From assembly GCA_031261705.1 (NCBI GenBank), contig JAISJD010000042.1:1-36164 (forward strand): 36,164 nt of DNA. Direction: 5' to 3'. Positions 25,871 to 36,051 of this stretch are shown here, one piece after another. A model generated the notes under the pieces. The model was not told where the DNA came from. It made no database searches and was given only the letters and a program-made list of their open reading frames with translations. Made by a program: the position numbers and the translations under genes. The DNA is from Lactobacillales bacterium. Lineage in GTDB: Bacteria > Bacillota > Bacilli > Lactobacillales > Streptococcaceae. Position 1 is the stretch's first letter, and each line of letters opens with the position of its first letter.

Positions 25871-26545
25871 ATGTTTAGAAAAAAAACTTTGTTTGTTGAA
25901 GAGGAATTTGGTTTTTCATTGATAGAAGTTTTAGCTTCCATTATTATATTAGGAATTTCACTCACATTAATGTTTGTTTTTATCAATAACAACAATCAAA
26001 TGATTGAATTTAATAGAACTAGAGAAGAGGCAATAGAAGTTCGACAAGATATTAAAGAATGGTTTAGTTATCGAGCACAAACAGAGGATATTGTGAACCT
26101 AAATCAATTTGTTCTAACGCAAATTGAGAATGAATCAAGTAATTTGGAAGAGAATGAAAAAATGCGAAGACAACACCTCATTTTAGATAATTCTGGGATT
26201 CAATACGACGGAGTTAACCGTTCTGTATACGGAGAAATACCTATTGACGAAAGTAATCCTAATCGAGGCAAGTTTCTTTACAAAATTAAATATGCTCCAG
26301 GTGAACCAGAAAAGCTTGGTATTCCCGAAAATTTAAGATTAAAAGTGGAAAATCAATATTATTTAGGTGTTTATCTTGATGAGAATAGGAAAGAAACAGA
26401 TTATCTTGTGCGAATTGATGTGAATAGAAAATCTACAAATTCCAATTCAAAGAAAGATGGAATTGAAGTAAATGTTGAGATTTATAATCGAAAGACTGGA
26501 AAATTTTTGACAGAAACAATATTCAATTGGGTTCCAGAATATTAA
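25871..26545 (+). CDS. Type IV prepilin, minor (PilV-like)
   Basis: This 224-residue prepilin has a 14-residue leader ending EEEFG, cleavage before Phe15, Glu at mature position 5 (FSLIEVLASI) and a hydrophobic helix to about 38. The soluble part is rich in charged residues and has no Cys. AGAGGAG lies upstream. It follows the operon terminator by 88 bp, so it depends on read-through or its own promoter; no clear promoter was seen. Confidence 0.87.
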   Translation: MFRKKTLFVEEEFGFSLIEVLASIIILGISLTLMFVFINNNNQMIEFNRTREEAIEVRQDIKEWFSYRAQTEDIVNLNQFVLTQIENESSNLEENEKMRRQHLILDNSGIQYDGVNRSVYGEIPIDESNPNRGKFLYKIKYAPGEPEKLGIPENLRLKVENQYYLGVYLDENRKETDYLVRIDVNRKSTNSNSKKDGIEVNVEIYNRKTGKFLTETIFNWVPEY

Positions 26546-26688
26546 TTTTTGTTTGGGAGTCAATTATTGGTAGCGCAAAATCAGTTTTAGATAGACTTTG
26601 ACACGTAAGCATAACGGACGGATTTTTTTCTTAAAGATTTAGCATAATTTTGCCGAATTTGATTAAAGACGAAAGGAAAGAAAAAAAT

Positions 26689-27099
26689 ATGTTTAAAAAG
26701 GCTTGGAGACAGTATTGGAGCGGGTATAAAAATTTTAGTGGTGTCACAACTCGCAGTGAATATTGGTGTATGATATTGATTTTACTTTGTTTAAATTTGA
26801 GTATTGGTTTTTTTAGTGGTCTGATAGGAACCAAAATTTTTAAGCTTATTTGGGTTATTGTAACGATTTTACCTTCAACGGCATTATCAATCCGTAGATT
26901 TCATGATGCGGGTAAAAGTACATGTCTTTGGGTTTTATTTCATCTTGGCCCCATTATTTGTTTGACGATTTTTTTGCCTATTAGTGCACTCAATTTATCC
27001 GTCAATTCGTCTTTGTTTCTTGGAATTATTCTTTCAAGCGGAGTGTCATTTGTGTTGAGCATTTGGAGTTTTGTAATCACTTTACTTCCGTCTAAATAG
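26689..27099 (+). CDS. DUF805 family membrane protein
   Basis: The ATG at 26689 has GAAAGGAAAG upstream; a longer frame from 26650 lacks a site. The 136-residue protein has YKNFSGVTTRSEYWCM and the DUF805 hallmark SIRRFHDAGKST, with about four membrane segments. The function of the family is unknown; members often sit beside secretion or phage genes. It lies downstream of the last prepilin. Confidence 0.85.
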   Translation: MFKKAWRQYWSGYKNFSGVTTRSEYWCMILILLCLNLSIGFFSGLIGTKIFKLIWVIVTILPSTALSIRRFHDAGKSTCLWVLFHLGPIICLTIFLPISALNLSVNSSLFLGIILSSGVSFVLSIWSFVITLLPSK

Positions 27100-27137
27100 T
27101 CGCAGGATTGTAATAATAAATAAATTAAAGAGGGTAG

Positions 27138-27506
27138 ATGATTTTTTTGCAACAAACAAATTTTTCAGATGGAATAAAGGAATTTATGAAAACTGAATCA
27201 TGTAAATATACAATTTCCGAATTAAGTGAGTTGATTGAACAAACATTTGGTGAAAAGTATTCATATAAGAAATTATATAATTATTTTCGTCATTCATCGT
27301 TAGTATTTTTGAAAAGATCTGAACGAATGGAACAAAATAAATTAAAAGAATCGAAAACTGAAATAGGGTTAATTGTTTATTCAGAGAAAAATGGAACATG
27401 TAAAATACGTAAAGTATTAAACAATTCATATGTTATAGAACCGAAAGTTGGAGAATATATCGGTTATCTCACGGTAGAAAGAAAAAACGATTTGCTTATT
27501 GTTTAA
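27138..27506 (+). CDS. Hypothetical small protein, possible DNA-binding N-terminus
   Basis: The protein has 122 residues, with GAGGG 4-5 nt before the ATG. Residues about 20-50 (YTISELSELIEQTFGEKYSY) look like a helix-turn-helix similar to that in front of some HNH endonucleases, followed by basic residues. The C-terminal half appears to be beta-strands. I do not recognise it. The downstream 500 bp is decayed sequence. Confidence 0.55.
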   Translation: MIFLQQTNFSDGIKEFMKTESCKYTISELSELIEQTFGEKYSYKKLYNYFRHSSLVFLKRSERMEQNKLKESKTEIGLIVYSEKNGTCKIRKVLNNSYVIEPKVGEYIGYLTVERKNDLLIV

Positions 27507-27676
27507 CTCCTTGAAAAGAAATATATGATGAAAAGAATTTATTGGATTGAGTAAAGAGTTTTCAACAAATATCAGTTAGAGCAAATGAGCAACTAATTTC
27601 TTTATAGAAGATTGGAAAGTTCAAACTTTGGGGTGTTTTATCCTCGTGGAACAAAAGAAATCTGAAGAATTTTCCA

Positions 27677-27790
27677 ATGAGTCTGGTGAGTTTGGCAGAC
27701 GACCAGCTTTTTGTTTAGATTCCAAAAACTAAAATAGAAAAAGAAGAAATAACAAATGGTCAAGAAGTATATGTAGTGAAAGAGAAGTAA
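27677..27790 (+). pseudogene. Gene fragment with in-frame stop
   Basis: A 37-codon frame from an ATG at 27677 to TAA at 27788 is interrupted by TAG at 27716. The part after the stop reads IPKTKIEKEEITNGQEVYVV, which looks like true protein. Sequence upstream (27600-27676) is open in other frames, suggesting frameshifts. No family recognised. Confidence 0.4.
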
Positions 27791-27796
27791 TATTCG

Positions 27797-27983
27797 ATGT
27801 GGGGCAAATTTCATAAAGAGATGGTTGAAACGTATCGCTTTTCTTGTACTTTTTTAAGCATTAGCTGGAACGATTGTTATGTGTGTGGGTTTTTCAAATG
27901 TGAAACAGCCTGATAGGATAAACAACATTGCTTATGATAATGAAACTGCAAAGAAACCTTACGGAGAAATTGGACAAGTTTAA
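27797..27983 (+). pseudogene. Broken small membrane-protein gene (frameshift plus stop)
   Basis: ATG at 27797 opens MWGKFHK. A shift of one base near 27815 continues as RWLKRIAFLVLF, a TAA, then ALAGTIVMCVGFSNVKQPDR and on to TAA at 27981. Joined, this is a basic start, one membrane helix and a short outer tail, plausible for a small secreted or membrane protein. It lies 6 bp after the previous fragment, so the two were probably an operon. Confidence 0.5.
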
Positions 27984-28056
27984 AAGTAATTTTAAAGCCG
28001 AATTGTAGAAATCCTAGAGAAAAAGGAAACAAAAAAATGAAACTTTGCCCATAAAT

Positions 28057-28100
28057 AAAAAATCTCAGAACATCCCCAAAAGAATGTCCAAAGATTTTTT
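28057..28100 (-). terminator. Terminator of hutU (bidirectional)
   Basis: AAAAAATCT pairs with AGATTTTTT, with a further ACAT/ATGT pairing inside. T-runs flank both sides, so it can end hutU (minus) and any transcript from the decayed genes (plus). Confidence 0.7.
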
Positions 28101-28125
28101 AGAAAGTAACTTTTTAAATTTCTTC

Positions 28126-30156
28126 CTAATCAAAATATTTCTCAACCGCCTCAGCAATTTTCGCTTCATCAGCAATATAAGGAATGGTGATATGATCGGT
28201 ACGTTGATTTTTTTTGTTAAATTCAATGGAGGTTTCAATCGAATGTTCATTGCGTGCCCAATTACGACGTGCGACACCGCCCATGACGTCCCAAGAGATT
28301 GCAGACTTAATGATACTATCTACAAGCTCGCTACCGTCTAAAACAAGTCCAAAACCACCGTTAATAGATTTTCCAATACCAACACCGCCACCATTATGCA
28401 AAGCAACTAAGCTCATGCCTCGTGCGGCATTTCCTGCATAGCATTGAATCGCCATATCGGCAGTGACATTGCTACCATCTTTGATGTTTGAGGTTTCTCT
28501 AAACGGAGAATCAGTCCCCGACACGTCATGATGGTCGCGTCCAATCATAATAGGCCCCACTTCACCATTTCGTACGAGTTCGTTAAATTTCAAGGCAATG
28601 TTAATGCGCCCTAGTGCATCTTGGTAAAGAATCCGAGCTTCCGTTCCCACGACTAATTGATTCTTTTCTGCATCTCGTACCCAGTTATAATTGTCACGGT
28701 CTTGATAACGACGTGTTGGGTCAATACTTTCCATTGCCGCATGGTCTGTTTTCACTAAGTCTTCATGTTTATGACTCAAGCAAACCCAACGGAATGGACC
28801 ATATCCGTAATCGAACAAGAGAGGCCCCATAATATCTTCCACATAAGAAGGCCAAATGAAACCGTCCTTATCATCATGTCCGTTTTTAGAAACTTCAGTC
28901 ATACCAGAATCGAAAATTGCTTTTAAGAAAGAATTTCCGTAATCGAAGAAATAAGTACCTTTGTCGACTAATTTTTTAATCACTTGGAAATGTTTTCCTA
29001 AGGTTTCATCAACTAATTCTCTAAATTTTGGTTGATCACTTCCTAAAAGTTCTGTCCGTTCTTCAAAGGTAATGCCAACAGGACAATACCCTCCCGTATA
29101 GACATTGTGGCAAGAAGTTTGGTCAGAAAGAAGGTCAACATGAACATTGTTTTCGTTTACATATTCTAGTAAGTCCACAATGTTTCCGTGAAAAGCAATG
29201 GAAGTTGCTTCTTTTTTATCTATCGCTGCTTTGGCAAGGGTGACAGCTTCTTCAGGAGTTTCCGCCACTTGAGAAATCCAGCCTTGTTCATGACGAGTTT
29301 TAATCCGTGAGGCATCCACTTCAGCAACGATAGCGGTAGCTTTTGCGATTTCTGCAGCTTTTCCTTGTGCGCCACTCATCCCACCTAAGCCGGAAGAAAT
29401 GAATAGTTTTCCAGATAAATCATCTTCATCTTTTAAGCCGAGTTTTAAGCGACCCGCATTTAATAAGGTGTTAAAGGTTCCATGGACGATTCCTTGTGGG
29501 CCAATATACATCCAACCGCCTGCGGTCATTTGTCCATAATTTGTGACACCCATTTCTTCGGCAATTTCCCAGTCGTCGATATTGTCATACTCACCGATTA
29601 ACAGCCCATTAGTGATAAGCACACGTGGGGCTTCTTTTTTAGATTTGAATAGACCGAGTGGATGTCCTGATTCTACGACCAAGGTTTGTTCATCGGTCAT
29701 GACTTCCAAATATTTACGAATCAATTGGTATTGTAGCCAGTTAGCACAGACGGAACCTGTTTCTCCATAAGTGACCAGTTCATATGGGTAAAGAGCGACA
29801 TCAAAGTCTAAGTTATTGTCAATCATTACCTGCATAGCCTTGGTGGCAGTACAAGTTCCCTTATATTCATCAATGGGTTTTCCGTGTACACGTTCTTGAC
29901 CTTGTGGATACCAGCGATACGCATAGATTCTTCCTCTTGTCGTCAATTCTTCTAAAAATTCCGGAATGACTTGTTCATGGAACCGTTCGGGAACATAGCG
30001 TAAAGCGTTTTTAAGTGCTAATTCTGTTTGTTCTTTTGACAGGCGGAAACCACGATCTGGCGCTCTACGAATCGTTGGGTCAAACTCGGGCATTTCCGGT
30101 AAAACATCATCTAATTTTATCGTCATTGCTTGATTAATTTCTTCATTAGTAAACAT
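28126..30156 (-). CDS. hutU: Urocanate hydratase
   Basis: This 676-residue cytoplasmic enzyme catalyses the second step of histidine degradation, urocanate to 4-imidazolone-5-propanoate, with NAD+ as catalytic cofactor. It shows SGLGGMSGAQGKAAEIA, YCPVGITFEER, GRDHHDVSGTDSPFRET, MAIQCYAGNAARGMS (active-site Cys region) and GGVARRNWARNE, all typical of urocanases. It is longer than the roughly 550-residue Bacillus type and similar to the long streptococcal form. The ATG follows AAGGAGG. It is divergent from hutI. hutH and other hut genes are not in the window. Confidence 0.97.
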   Translation of the reverse strand: MFTNEEINQAMTIKLDDVLPEMPEFDPTIRRAPDRGFRLSKEQTELALKNALRYVPERFHEQVIPEFLEELTTRGRIYAYRWYPQGQERVHGKPIDEYKGTCTATKAMQVMIDNNLDFDVALYPYELVTYGETGSVCANWLQYQLIRKYLEVMTDEQTLVVESGHPLGLFKSKKEAPRVLITNGLLIGEYDNIDDWEIAEEMGVTNYGQMTAGGWMYIGPQGIVHGTFNTLLNAGRLKLGLKDEDDLSGKLFISSGLGGMSGAQGKAAEIAKATAIVAEVDASRIKTRHEQGWISQVAETPEEAVTLAKAAIDKKEATSIAFHGNIVDLLEYVNENNVHVDLLSDQTSCHNVYTGGYCPVGITFEERTELLGSDQPKFRELVDETLGKHFQVIKKLVDKGTYFFDYGNSFLKAIFDSGMTEVSKNGHDDKDGFIWPSYVEDIMGPLLFDYGYGPFRWVCLSHKHEDLVKTDHAAMESIDPTRRYQDRDNYNWVRDAEKNQLVVGTEARILYQDALGRINIALKFNELVRNGEVGPIMIGRDHHDVSGTDSPFRETSNIKDGSNVTADMAIQCYAGNAARGMSLVALHNGGGVGIGKSINGGFGLVLDGSELVDSIIKSAISWDVMGGVARRNWARNEHSIETSIEFNKKNQRTDHITIPYIADEAKIAEAVEKYFD

Positions 30157-30458
30157 TCTACTTCCTCCTTAGGTACATTTCTAAGATTGTAGAGCAACGT
30201 CAAAAGCTCACTTTCAACGCTACTTTACAACCTTAGTTGGCTTGAAAAAGTGTGATACATATAAAAGAATAGGTTTAGGTTTTAGGTTGTAGCCCAAATA
30301 TAGACTAGGGGAGTCGGGGAATAGTCTATTTAAAAAATTACTTTTCATTTGAGAGGAATTAGCGGTGTTTTTAATAATTTGACTGAATTTAGTCGCTAAG
30401 GGTTTACAATGACAAAGATTAGATAGTGGAAGTTAGAGAAAGATTTGGAGGAGAGAGA
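30157..30458. promoter_or_regulatory. Divergent hutU-hutI control region
   Basis: This 302-bp gap must hold both promoters. A perfect 8-bp inverted repeat ATAGACTA-N14-TAGTCTAT lies at 30300-30329. Nearby, AGGTTTAGGTTTTAGGTTGT (30271-30290) has three AGGTT direct repeats. TTGACT (30379-30384) may be the hutI -35, with TTTACA 18 bp on as a modest -10. No good catabolite-repression cre match was found. Confidence 0.5.
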
Positions 30459-31724
30459 ATGAAAGCACAAAAAATATTTACGCATTTGAATCAAATCTTT
30501 TGCCCAGTGGATAAGGGACATGCGTTGCGTGGGGTGGAGATGTTAGAGGCAAAGATTCTTGAAAATGGTTATATAGCGATTTTAGACGGCAGAATTTTAG
30601 ATGTTGGAGAGGGAAAACCGCCAAAAGCAATGATTGGCGAGTTAACAGAACAGATTGATTGTCGAGGGAAGATTGCTTCTCCAGGGTTGATTGATTCCCA
30701 TACTCATTTAGTTTATGGGGGCAGTCGTGAAAATGAATTTGCGAAAAAGCTGAACGGGGTCAGCTACTTAGATATTTTAAGAGAGGGCGGTGGGATTTTA
30801 AGTACGGTTCACGCGACACGAGAATCTTCTTTTGAGGAGCTTTACGAAAAATCAGAAAAATTACTAGAAGAGATTGTGGTTCATGGTGTAACGACAGTTG
30901 AAGCAAAGAGTGGTTATGGCTTGAATTGGGAAGTGGAAAAACGCCAGCTTGAAGTAGTGAAGAGATTAAACGAAAATTTAGCTGTGGACTTAGTTTCCAC
31001 CTTTATGGGCGCTCATGCTGTGCCACCAGAATTTAAGGGGCGTTCAAAGGAATATATAGATGTCCTTGTAGAAGAAATGTTGCCTAAAGTTGTGGAGGAA
31101 AATCTAGCCGAATTTTGCGACGTATTTTGCGAAAAAGATGTTTTTTCAGCGGAAGAATCACGTAGAATTTTATCTGCGGCAAAAGAATTGGGCTTGAAAT
31201 TAAAAATTCATGCAGATGAAATCGAAGCAATCGGAGGGACGGAGTTAGCAGCTGAACTTCATGCGATAAGTGCCGAACATTTAATGGTGGTTTCTGAGGA
31301 GGAAATCAAGAAAATGTCAGAGGAGAATGTGATTGGAAACTTACTTCCCGCTACGACTTTTAGCTTGATGACCAACACCTATGCGCCAGCGAAAAAAATG
31401 TTAGAGGCGGGAATGGCGATTGCTTTATCATCGGATAGTAACCCAGGTAGCTGTCCGACTGCCAATTTACAATTTATCATGCAGCTAGGGTGCTTTGCGA
31501 TGAAGCTTACGCCGATTCAAGTTTTTAATGCGGTCACGATAAATGCGGCCTATGCGATTGATCGTGCCAAGGAAGTAGGAAGTTTTGATATTGGGAAATA
31601 TGCGGATATTACCATGTTTGACGCACCAAATATTGATTACCCTCTTTATTTCTTTGCGACAAACTTAGTCAGTGATGTGTATAAAAAAGGGGAATTAATT
31701 GTCAAAAATCGTCAATTGGTCTAA
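30459..31724 (+). CDS. hutI: Imidazolonepropionase
   Basis: I take the ATG at 30459 behind GGAGGAGAG; an in-frame extension to 30426 includes that site. The 421-residue metal-dependent amidohydrolase converts imidazolone propanoate to N-formimino-glutamate, the step after HutU. It shows the metal motif [39 protein letters not shown] and [11 protein letters not shown], all family hallmarks. It is divergent from hutU. Confidence 0.96.
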   Translation: MKAQKIFTHLNQIFCPVDKGHALRGVEMLEAKILENGYIAILDGRILDVGEGKPPKAMIGELTEQIDCRGKIASPGLIDSHTHLVYGGSRENEFAKKLNGVSYLDILREGGGILSTVHATRESSFEELYEKSEKLLEEIVVHGVTTVEAKSGYGLNWEVEKRQLEVVKRLNENLAVDLVSTFMGAHAVPPEFKGRSKEYIDVLVEEMLPKVVEENLAEFCDVFCEKDVFSAEESRRILSAAKELGLKLKIHADEIEAIGGTELAAELHAISAEHLMVVSEEEIKKMSEENVIGNLLPATTFSLMTNTYAPAKKMLEAGMAIALSSDSNPGSCPTANLQFIMQLGCFAMKLTPIQVFNAVTINAAYAIDRAKEVGSFDIGKYADITMFDAPNIDYPLYFFATNLVSDVYKKGELIVKNRQLV

Positions 31725-31768
31725 ATCATTCGCTCGCACTCCTCGCTCTTTGTGTAAAAGTTCTTTAC

Positions 31769-32430
31769 ATGAAGAGTTTTTTTGATACACGTACGGGGAA
31801 ACAGTTATTTGTGAACTCTAAAGAAGAATTTAAATCTAAATTGGAATATATCAAGAAGTTTCAAACTAAAATTCGAGACTATGAGGGGGCTTTGAATCGT
31901 TATGATGGGATGAGAAACTTGCCAATGATTAATGGCAGAAACATCCAGATTTTATCTATGAAGTTCAAGATAGAAATGGTGTGAAAGCCAATAGTTATAT
32001 TGAAACTGTGAGAAGCTCAACTTTACTGATTATCGTTCGAGGTGATATAATTACGGCAGATAAACTAGAGAAACGTTACTTAAATAGACTGAAATTGGAA
32101 GGGTGCTTATCTATGATAAAAACAATTCATAGTATGGTTTTAGATGATATCGAGCATGGGATAGATTCACTCTTTATTGATTTTAGGAGAACTGTTGATG
32201 ATTGGGGAACTGTTGATGAAATTGAAATACCCGCTACTATCCCATACGGTATTGAATATCAAAAAGCACCAGATGAGAATATTATAGCATTTGATATTGT
32301 CAATTTTCCTGAGTTCATGAAGCACATTGATGAAGACAAATATTTACCAGATTTAGGATTATTTAGCTATGAGAAATATCACGATTTGACGTTGAAAGAA
32401 CTTTTGAAGAAAGCCGATATTATTGATTAA
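31769..32430 (+). pseudogene. Frameshifted hypothetical gene
   Basis: Two adjacent frames form one protein. The first (31769-31984) reads through GALNRYDGMRNLPMING; the second, one base out of phase, is open from 31933 and begins WQKHPDFIYEVQDRNGVKAN, continuing to 32430. A single-base loss between about 31925 and 31985 explains both. The second part is 165 residues and acidic, with an end LFSYEKYHDLTLKELLKKAD, like small immunity-type proteins. The ATG at 31769 has no ribosome binding site and lies in a TGTAAA/TTTACA hairpin, so the 5' end may also be lost. Function unknown. Confidence 0.6.
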
Positions 32431-32477
32431 CAAGTACTTAGCAGAAAATGTTAGGTGCTATTTTTATGCTCAAAATT

Positions 32478-32505
32478 AAGTCGTAGGAATACGGCTTTTT
32501 ATTTT
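32478..32505 (+). terminator. Rho-independent terminator
   Basis: AAGTCGTA and TACGGCTT pair over 8 bp (one G-T) around a GGAA tetraloop, followed by TTTATTTT. It ends transcription from the hutI side before the regulator gene. Confidence 0.8.
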
Positions 32506-32621
32506 GTCCTGAATAGGTTTGAAATCGGATAAAATTGATGAATGAATTAATTTTTAGCTTTTTTCTTATTTAATTCTCATCAAAATGTGATATTCTGTGG
32601 ACACAGGAGATTTGGACTGTT

Positions 32622-35600
32622 ATGGATTATTTTTATGAAAAGGGTGAAGCAATGAGCCAACATAAAATTTATTGTCAGATGTTTGGTATGCCAAAAGTGA
32701 GGATGGATGGAGAAGAAGTCTTTTTTCAATTTTCAAAAATGAATGCGCTTTTATACTATTTAATGGTGAATCATACGGCAAGTCGGTATGAAGTGGCAGG
32801 TTTTTTATGGCCGAATAAAAGCGATGAGGTCGCAAAGAAAAATCTAAGAAATACAATTTATCAGCTAAATAAAAAATTAGACATGGAATTAATCACTTCA
32901 CCAAATAAGGTACTACTTAGTCTGAATAAAGATGAGGGTGTTCAAAGTGATGTGGATTTATTTTTAACGCAACCCCAAGAAAACCTAGACCTTTACCAAG
33001 GGGATTTTTTACAAGGTTTCTTTTTAAAGGACTGTGAAAGCTATGAATTTTGGATAACCAAGATGAAAACTTTTTATGAGAAAAAATTTGTCCGTGAGTG
33101 TTACGCCAAGATTGAGGGGGATATTGCGGCAGGACAGTTAGAAGATGTTGAAAAAAATATTCAACGATTGATTTATATTGATGAATTTGATGAACGCAAT
33201 CATCAGTTATTAATGACTTTTTATCAAGACAATCATCAACATGGGAAGGTCATAGAAAAATATTACGACCTCTCCAACTCGCTGAAAATGGAGCTTGGGA
33301 TTAATCCGAGTGCTCAGACGAGGAAAATTTTTGAAAAATCACTAGAGATTGTGAATCAAAATAGCAATCTTGATGCCAGTCGTTCAAAAGGAATTTTCTT
33401 CGGTCGACATGAGGAAATTCGGAAGCTAGAAATTAATTTTAAACGTTTTCGGGAAGGAAATGTAGCACAATCTGTGTTGGTTTTGGGCGATGCAGGTATT
33501 GGGAAAAGCACTCTTGTGAATCGGGTATTAGATGATGTTCAAACCGATTTCTTTTTGTTAGAAACACAATGTTATCAAGCAGAACAGCAATATCCCTTAA
33601 TGCCTTGGAAACAAATTGTTGATAAGCTACAAAAAGTTTTTCTTGAGGAAAATATCCCTCATTTTCCACAATGGCAAGAAGTCATGACGCATATTTTTCC
33701 AGGGTTTGATCTCCAAAAAATGAGTGAAAAGCCTGAGATTATTCACATGAGCTTATTATCACAGGTGATTGTGGAGGCTATCAAGCGCATTTCAGAGGTC
33801 AATCGCTTAGTCTTTGTTTTTGAGGATATTCAGTGGCTAGACGAGACAAGTATTGCTTTATTGAGTAGCATTTTACTCCACGTCAAGCAAACACAGGCGG
33901 TTTTCATTTTCACTTCTCGGCGGGAGTTTAACCAAGAAACCGATAATTTCTTTTCACTTTTAAAACGCTATGAAAAACTGGTGACGATTGAGCTAGAGCC
34001 CTTTAATTTTGACGAAATGGTGGCATTTACGAAGAAAAAACTACCAGAAAAGGTCATTCGTGAGGAAGTGCTTGAGAATCTTTATGCGAACACCGAGGGC
34101 AACCCCTTTTTCCTCGTTGAGTATCTCAGCTTGATTGAAAGCGATAGTAACTTAGACATTATGACGGTCAAAATGAAAGATGCGTTGAAAAATCGTTTTT
34201 TATACCTTTCTCCTGAAGAGTTTGAGCTAGTGACAACAGTCGCTTGTTTTTATGATAGTGCGCCGTTAGCTATTTTGTCGGAGGTATTGATGAAAGACAC
34301 TATGGTGTTGGTGAACTCGATTGAAAATTTGGGGAACAAAAATATTTTAACCGAGCAAATGCAAGGGGAACAAATTGAAGTCAAATTCACCCATTCAAGA
34401 TTAAGAGAATACCTTTGTATGAATCAATCAAACTTCAAAAAGCGAGCGTTACATCGAAAAATTGCGTTGATTTTAGAAAAAGAATTAGACAATGAGAAAA
34501 ATGATAATCAATTGTATTCTAAAATTTTCTATCATTATGAACAGGCAAATGAGAAATTAAAATCTCTAGAGTACGAGCTAGAATATTTGAAAAATTATCT
34601 CGGGTTTCAGCATGAACTGTTTCCGATTTATCATCAAAATTACTATACAAATGAGGAACAATTAGGATTTGAACAAGAGGCGATATTCAAGCTGTTTGTC
34701 GCAATGAAAGAAAAAATGGTCAAAATAGAAAAGGACTGCAAGGAAGAAGAAGAGTATCAAAAGCTACTGGTCGAGTTTCTTTATTTGGAGGGAAGATACC
34801 TTATCCGTTACGGAAAGTACGAGCAAGGCATTAAAGATATTCAACAGATGATAACCAAAGCGAAAACTTTAAACCTACTTGCTTATGTGCTAGAGGGCTA
34901 CAAGCAAATGATTTACTACTATATCCAGATTGACAATGCGTCAGAAATGGCGAGCTTTGTAGAACTTGCGCTAGAGCTGTCTATTCGAGTGAATAACTAT
35001 GAATCTATCGGGATTTTGCTTCGGTTGAAAGGGCTTTGTAACATCATGTCGGGGAATTTCCGATTGGCAGAAAGTCTATTAAGAGAGTCCATTCACACTT
35101 TTAAGGTGACCGATTCTATCGCTCAGAAATACTCATTAAATATCGCGGCAGCCTATAATTATTTAGGGGAAATTCATCACATTGAGGGGCAATATGAGAA
35201 AGCATTGGCGATGTTTAAAAAAGCGCTAGAGCTTAGTGAGGGAACGGAATCTTTTTCAAGCTTTTCTGTCTTTTATATCAATACTGGGGTGACGTTGTTT
35301 GTGCAGGGCAATTATTCTGAGGCGAAAAAATATTTTTCTAAAGCCTATGAATTATACAACCGTTTTTCTTCTTTGTGGAAACGACCACAGCTAGATGCTT
35401 ATATGGCGCTGATTAATTTGCAGGAAAAGGATTATGAGGCGGTGTATAAATATCTATTAAGCACAAGAAAATATGCAGATAAATTGTCGAATCCACGTGA
35501 CTTAGGCATTATGTATTTTGTCGAAGCCGTAGTGAAAAATTATTTGAACCAAAGTGACGTACCGAATGAAAGATTGGCTCAATTGTTAGAAAAAAATCTC

Positions 35601-35696
35601 CACTATTATACGATTGGTGCGCTAAAAAAATTAAGTGTCTCACGGGATAAATACGAGATTGCTCAATTAAATGCGCTATTGGATGAAAAAAATTAA
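32622..35696 (+). CDS. BTAD/SARP-type transcriptional regulator with AAA ATPase and TPRs
   Basis: The 1024-residue protein has a short winged-helix-like N-terminus with YEVAGFLWPNKSDEVAKKNLR (about 58-78) and a bacterial transcriptional activation domain (about 105-250, ending MELGINPSAQTRKIFE). An AAA-16 type ATPase follows, with Walker A GDAGIGKSTL near 289 and Walker B LVFVFEDIQWLDE near 396-408. The C-terminal half is TPR repeats (YNYLGEIHHIEGQYEKALAMFKKALEL). This is the MalT/AfsR-like signal-sensing design. The ATG at 32622 has AGGAGA 11 nt upstream; ATG at 32652 with GGGTGA is an alternative. It lies near hut genes, so control of histidine use is possible but unproven. Confidence 0.85.
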   Translation: MDYFYEKGEAMSQHKIYCQMFGMPKVRMDGEEVFFQFSKMNALLYYLMVNHTASRYEVAGFLWPNKSDEVAKKNLRNTIYQLNKKLDMELITSPNKVLLSLNKDEGVQSDVDLFLTQPQENLDLYQGDFLQGFFLKDCESYEFWITKMKTFYEKKFVRECYAKIEGDIAAGQLEDVEKNIQRLIYIDEFDERNHQLLMTFYQDNHQHGKVIEKYYDLSNSLKMELGINPSAQTRKIFEKSLEIVNQNSNLDASRSKGIFFGRHEEIRKLEINFKRFREGNVAQSVLVLGDAGIGKSTLVNRVLDDVQTDFFLLETQCYQAEQQYPLMPWKQIVDKLQKVFLEENIPHFPQWQEVMTHIFPGFDLQKMSEKPEIIHMSLLSQVIVEAIKRISEVNRLVFVFEDIQWLDETSIALLSSILLHVKQTQAVFIFTSRREFNQETDNFFSLLKRYEKLVTIELEPFNFDEMVAFTKKKLPEKVIREEVLENLYANTEGNPFFLVEYLSLIESDSNLDIMTVKMKDALKNRFLYLSPEEFELVTTVACFYDSAPLAILSEVLMKDTMVLVNSIENLGNKNILTEQMQGEQIEVKFTHSRLREYLCMNQSNFKKRALHRKIALILEKELDNEKNDNQLYSKIFYHYEQANEKLKSLEYELEYLKNYLGFQHELFPIYHQNYYTNEEQLGFEQEAIFKLFVAMKEKMVKIEKDCKEEEEYQKLLVEFLYLEGRYLIRYGKYEQGIKDIQQMITKAKTLNLLAYVLEGYKQMIYYYIQIDNASEMASFVELALELSIRVNNYESIGILLRLKGLCNIMSGNFRLAESLLRESIHTFKVTDSIAQKYSLNIAAAYNYLGEIHHIEGQYEKALAMFKKALELSEGTESFSSFSVFYINTGVTLFVQGNYSEAKKYFSKAYELYNRFSSLWKRPQLDAYMALINLQEKDYEAVYKYLLSTRKYADKLSNPRDLGIMYFVEAVVKNYLNQSDVPNERLAQLLEKNLHYYTIGALKKLSVSRDKYEIAQLNALLDEKN

Positions 35697-36051
35697 AAGA
35701 ATAAATTTTCAAAAATAATGAATAATATTTTTTTGTTATTTTGCTTTTTTTCGCAAGGAACGAAAGTATCTATTTTCAGTCTAATTTGTCTTTCTATCAT
35801 GAAAATTTAATCGTCGTTTTTAGAAAACAAAAAATGAGCAGACATTGACTAAAATGACTAACTATTTAAAAACTTATCGCTTTTTGTTCTGATTTTCTTT
35901 TTATTGAAAAGAAAAAGAGGATTCTCACTCAGATAATTGACTGATTTTCTTTTAAATTCCCAAAGCTAGGTGAAAATTAAGAGAAAGGGAAGGTCAAAAG
36001 TACGTCAATTTTTTCAAATGTTTCAAAATTGGAAGTTTTAAACAGAGGAAA
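35697..36051. other. AT-rich gene-free stretch
   Basis: No frame with a ribosome binding site was found. An A/T-only 9-bp stem (35893-35915) and T-runs after the regulator gene stop may terminate it weakly. Nothing else stands out. Confidence 0.5.
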
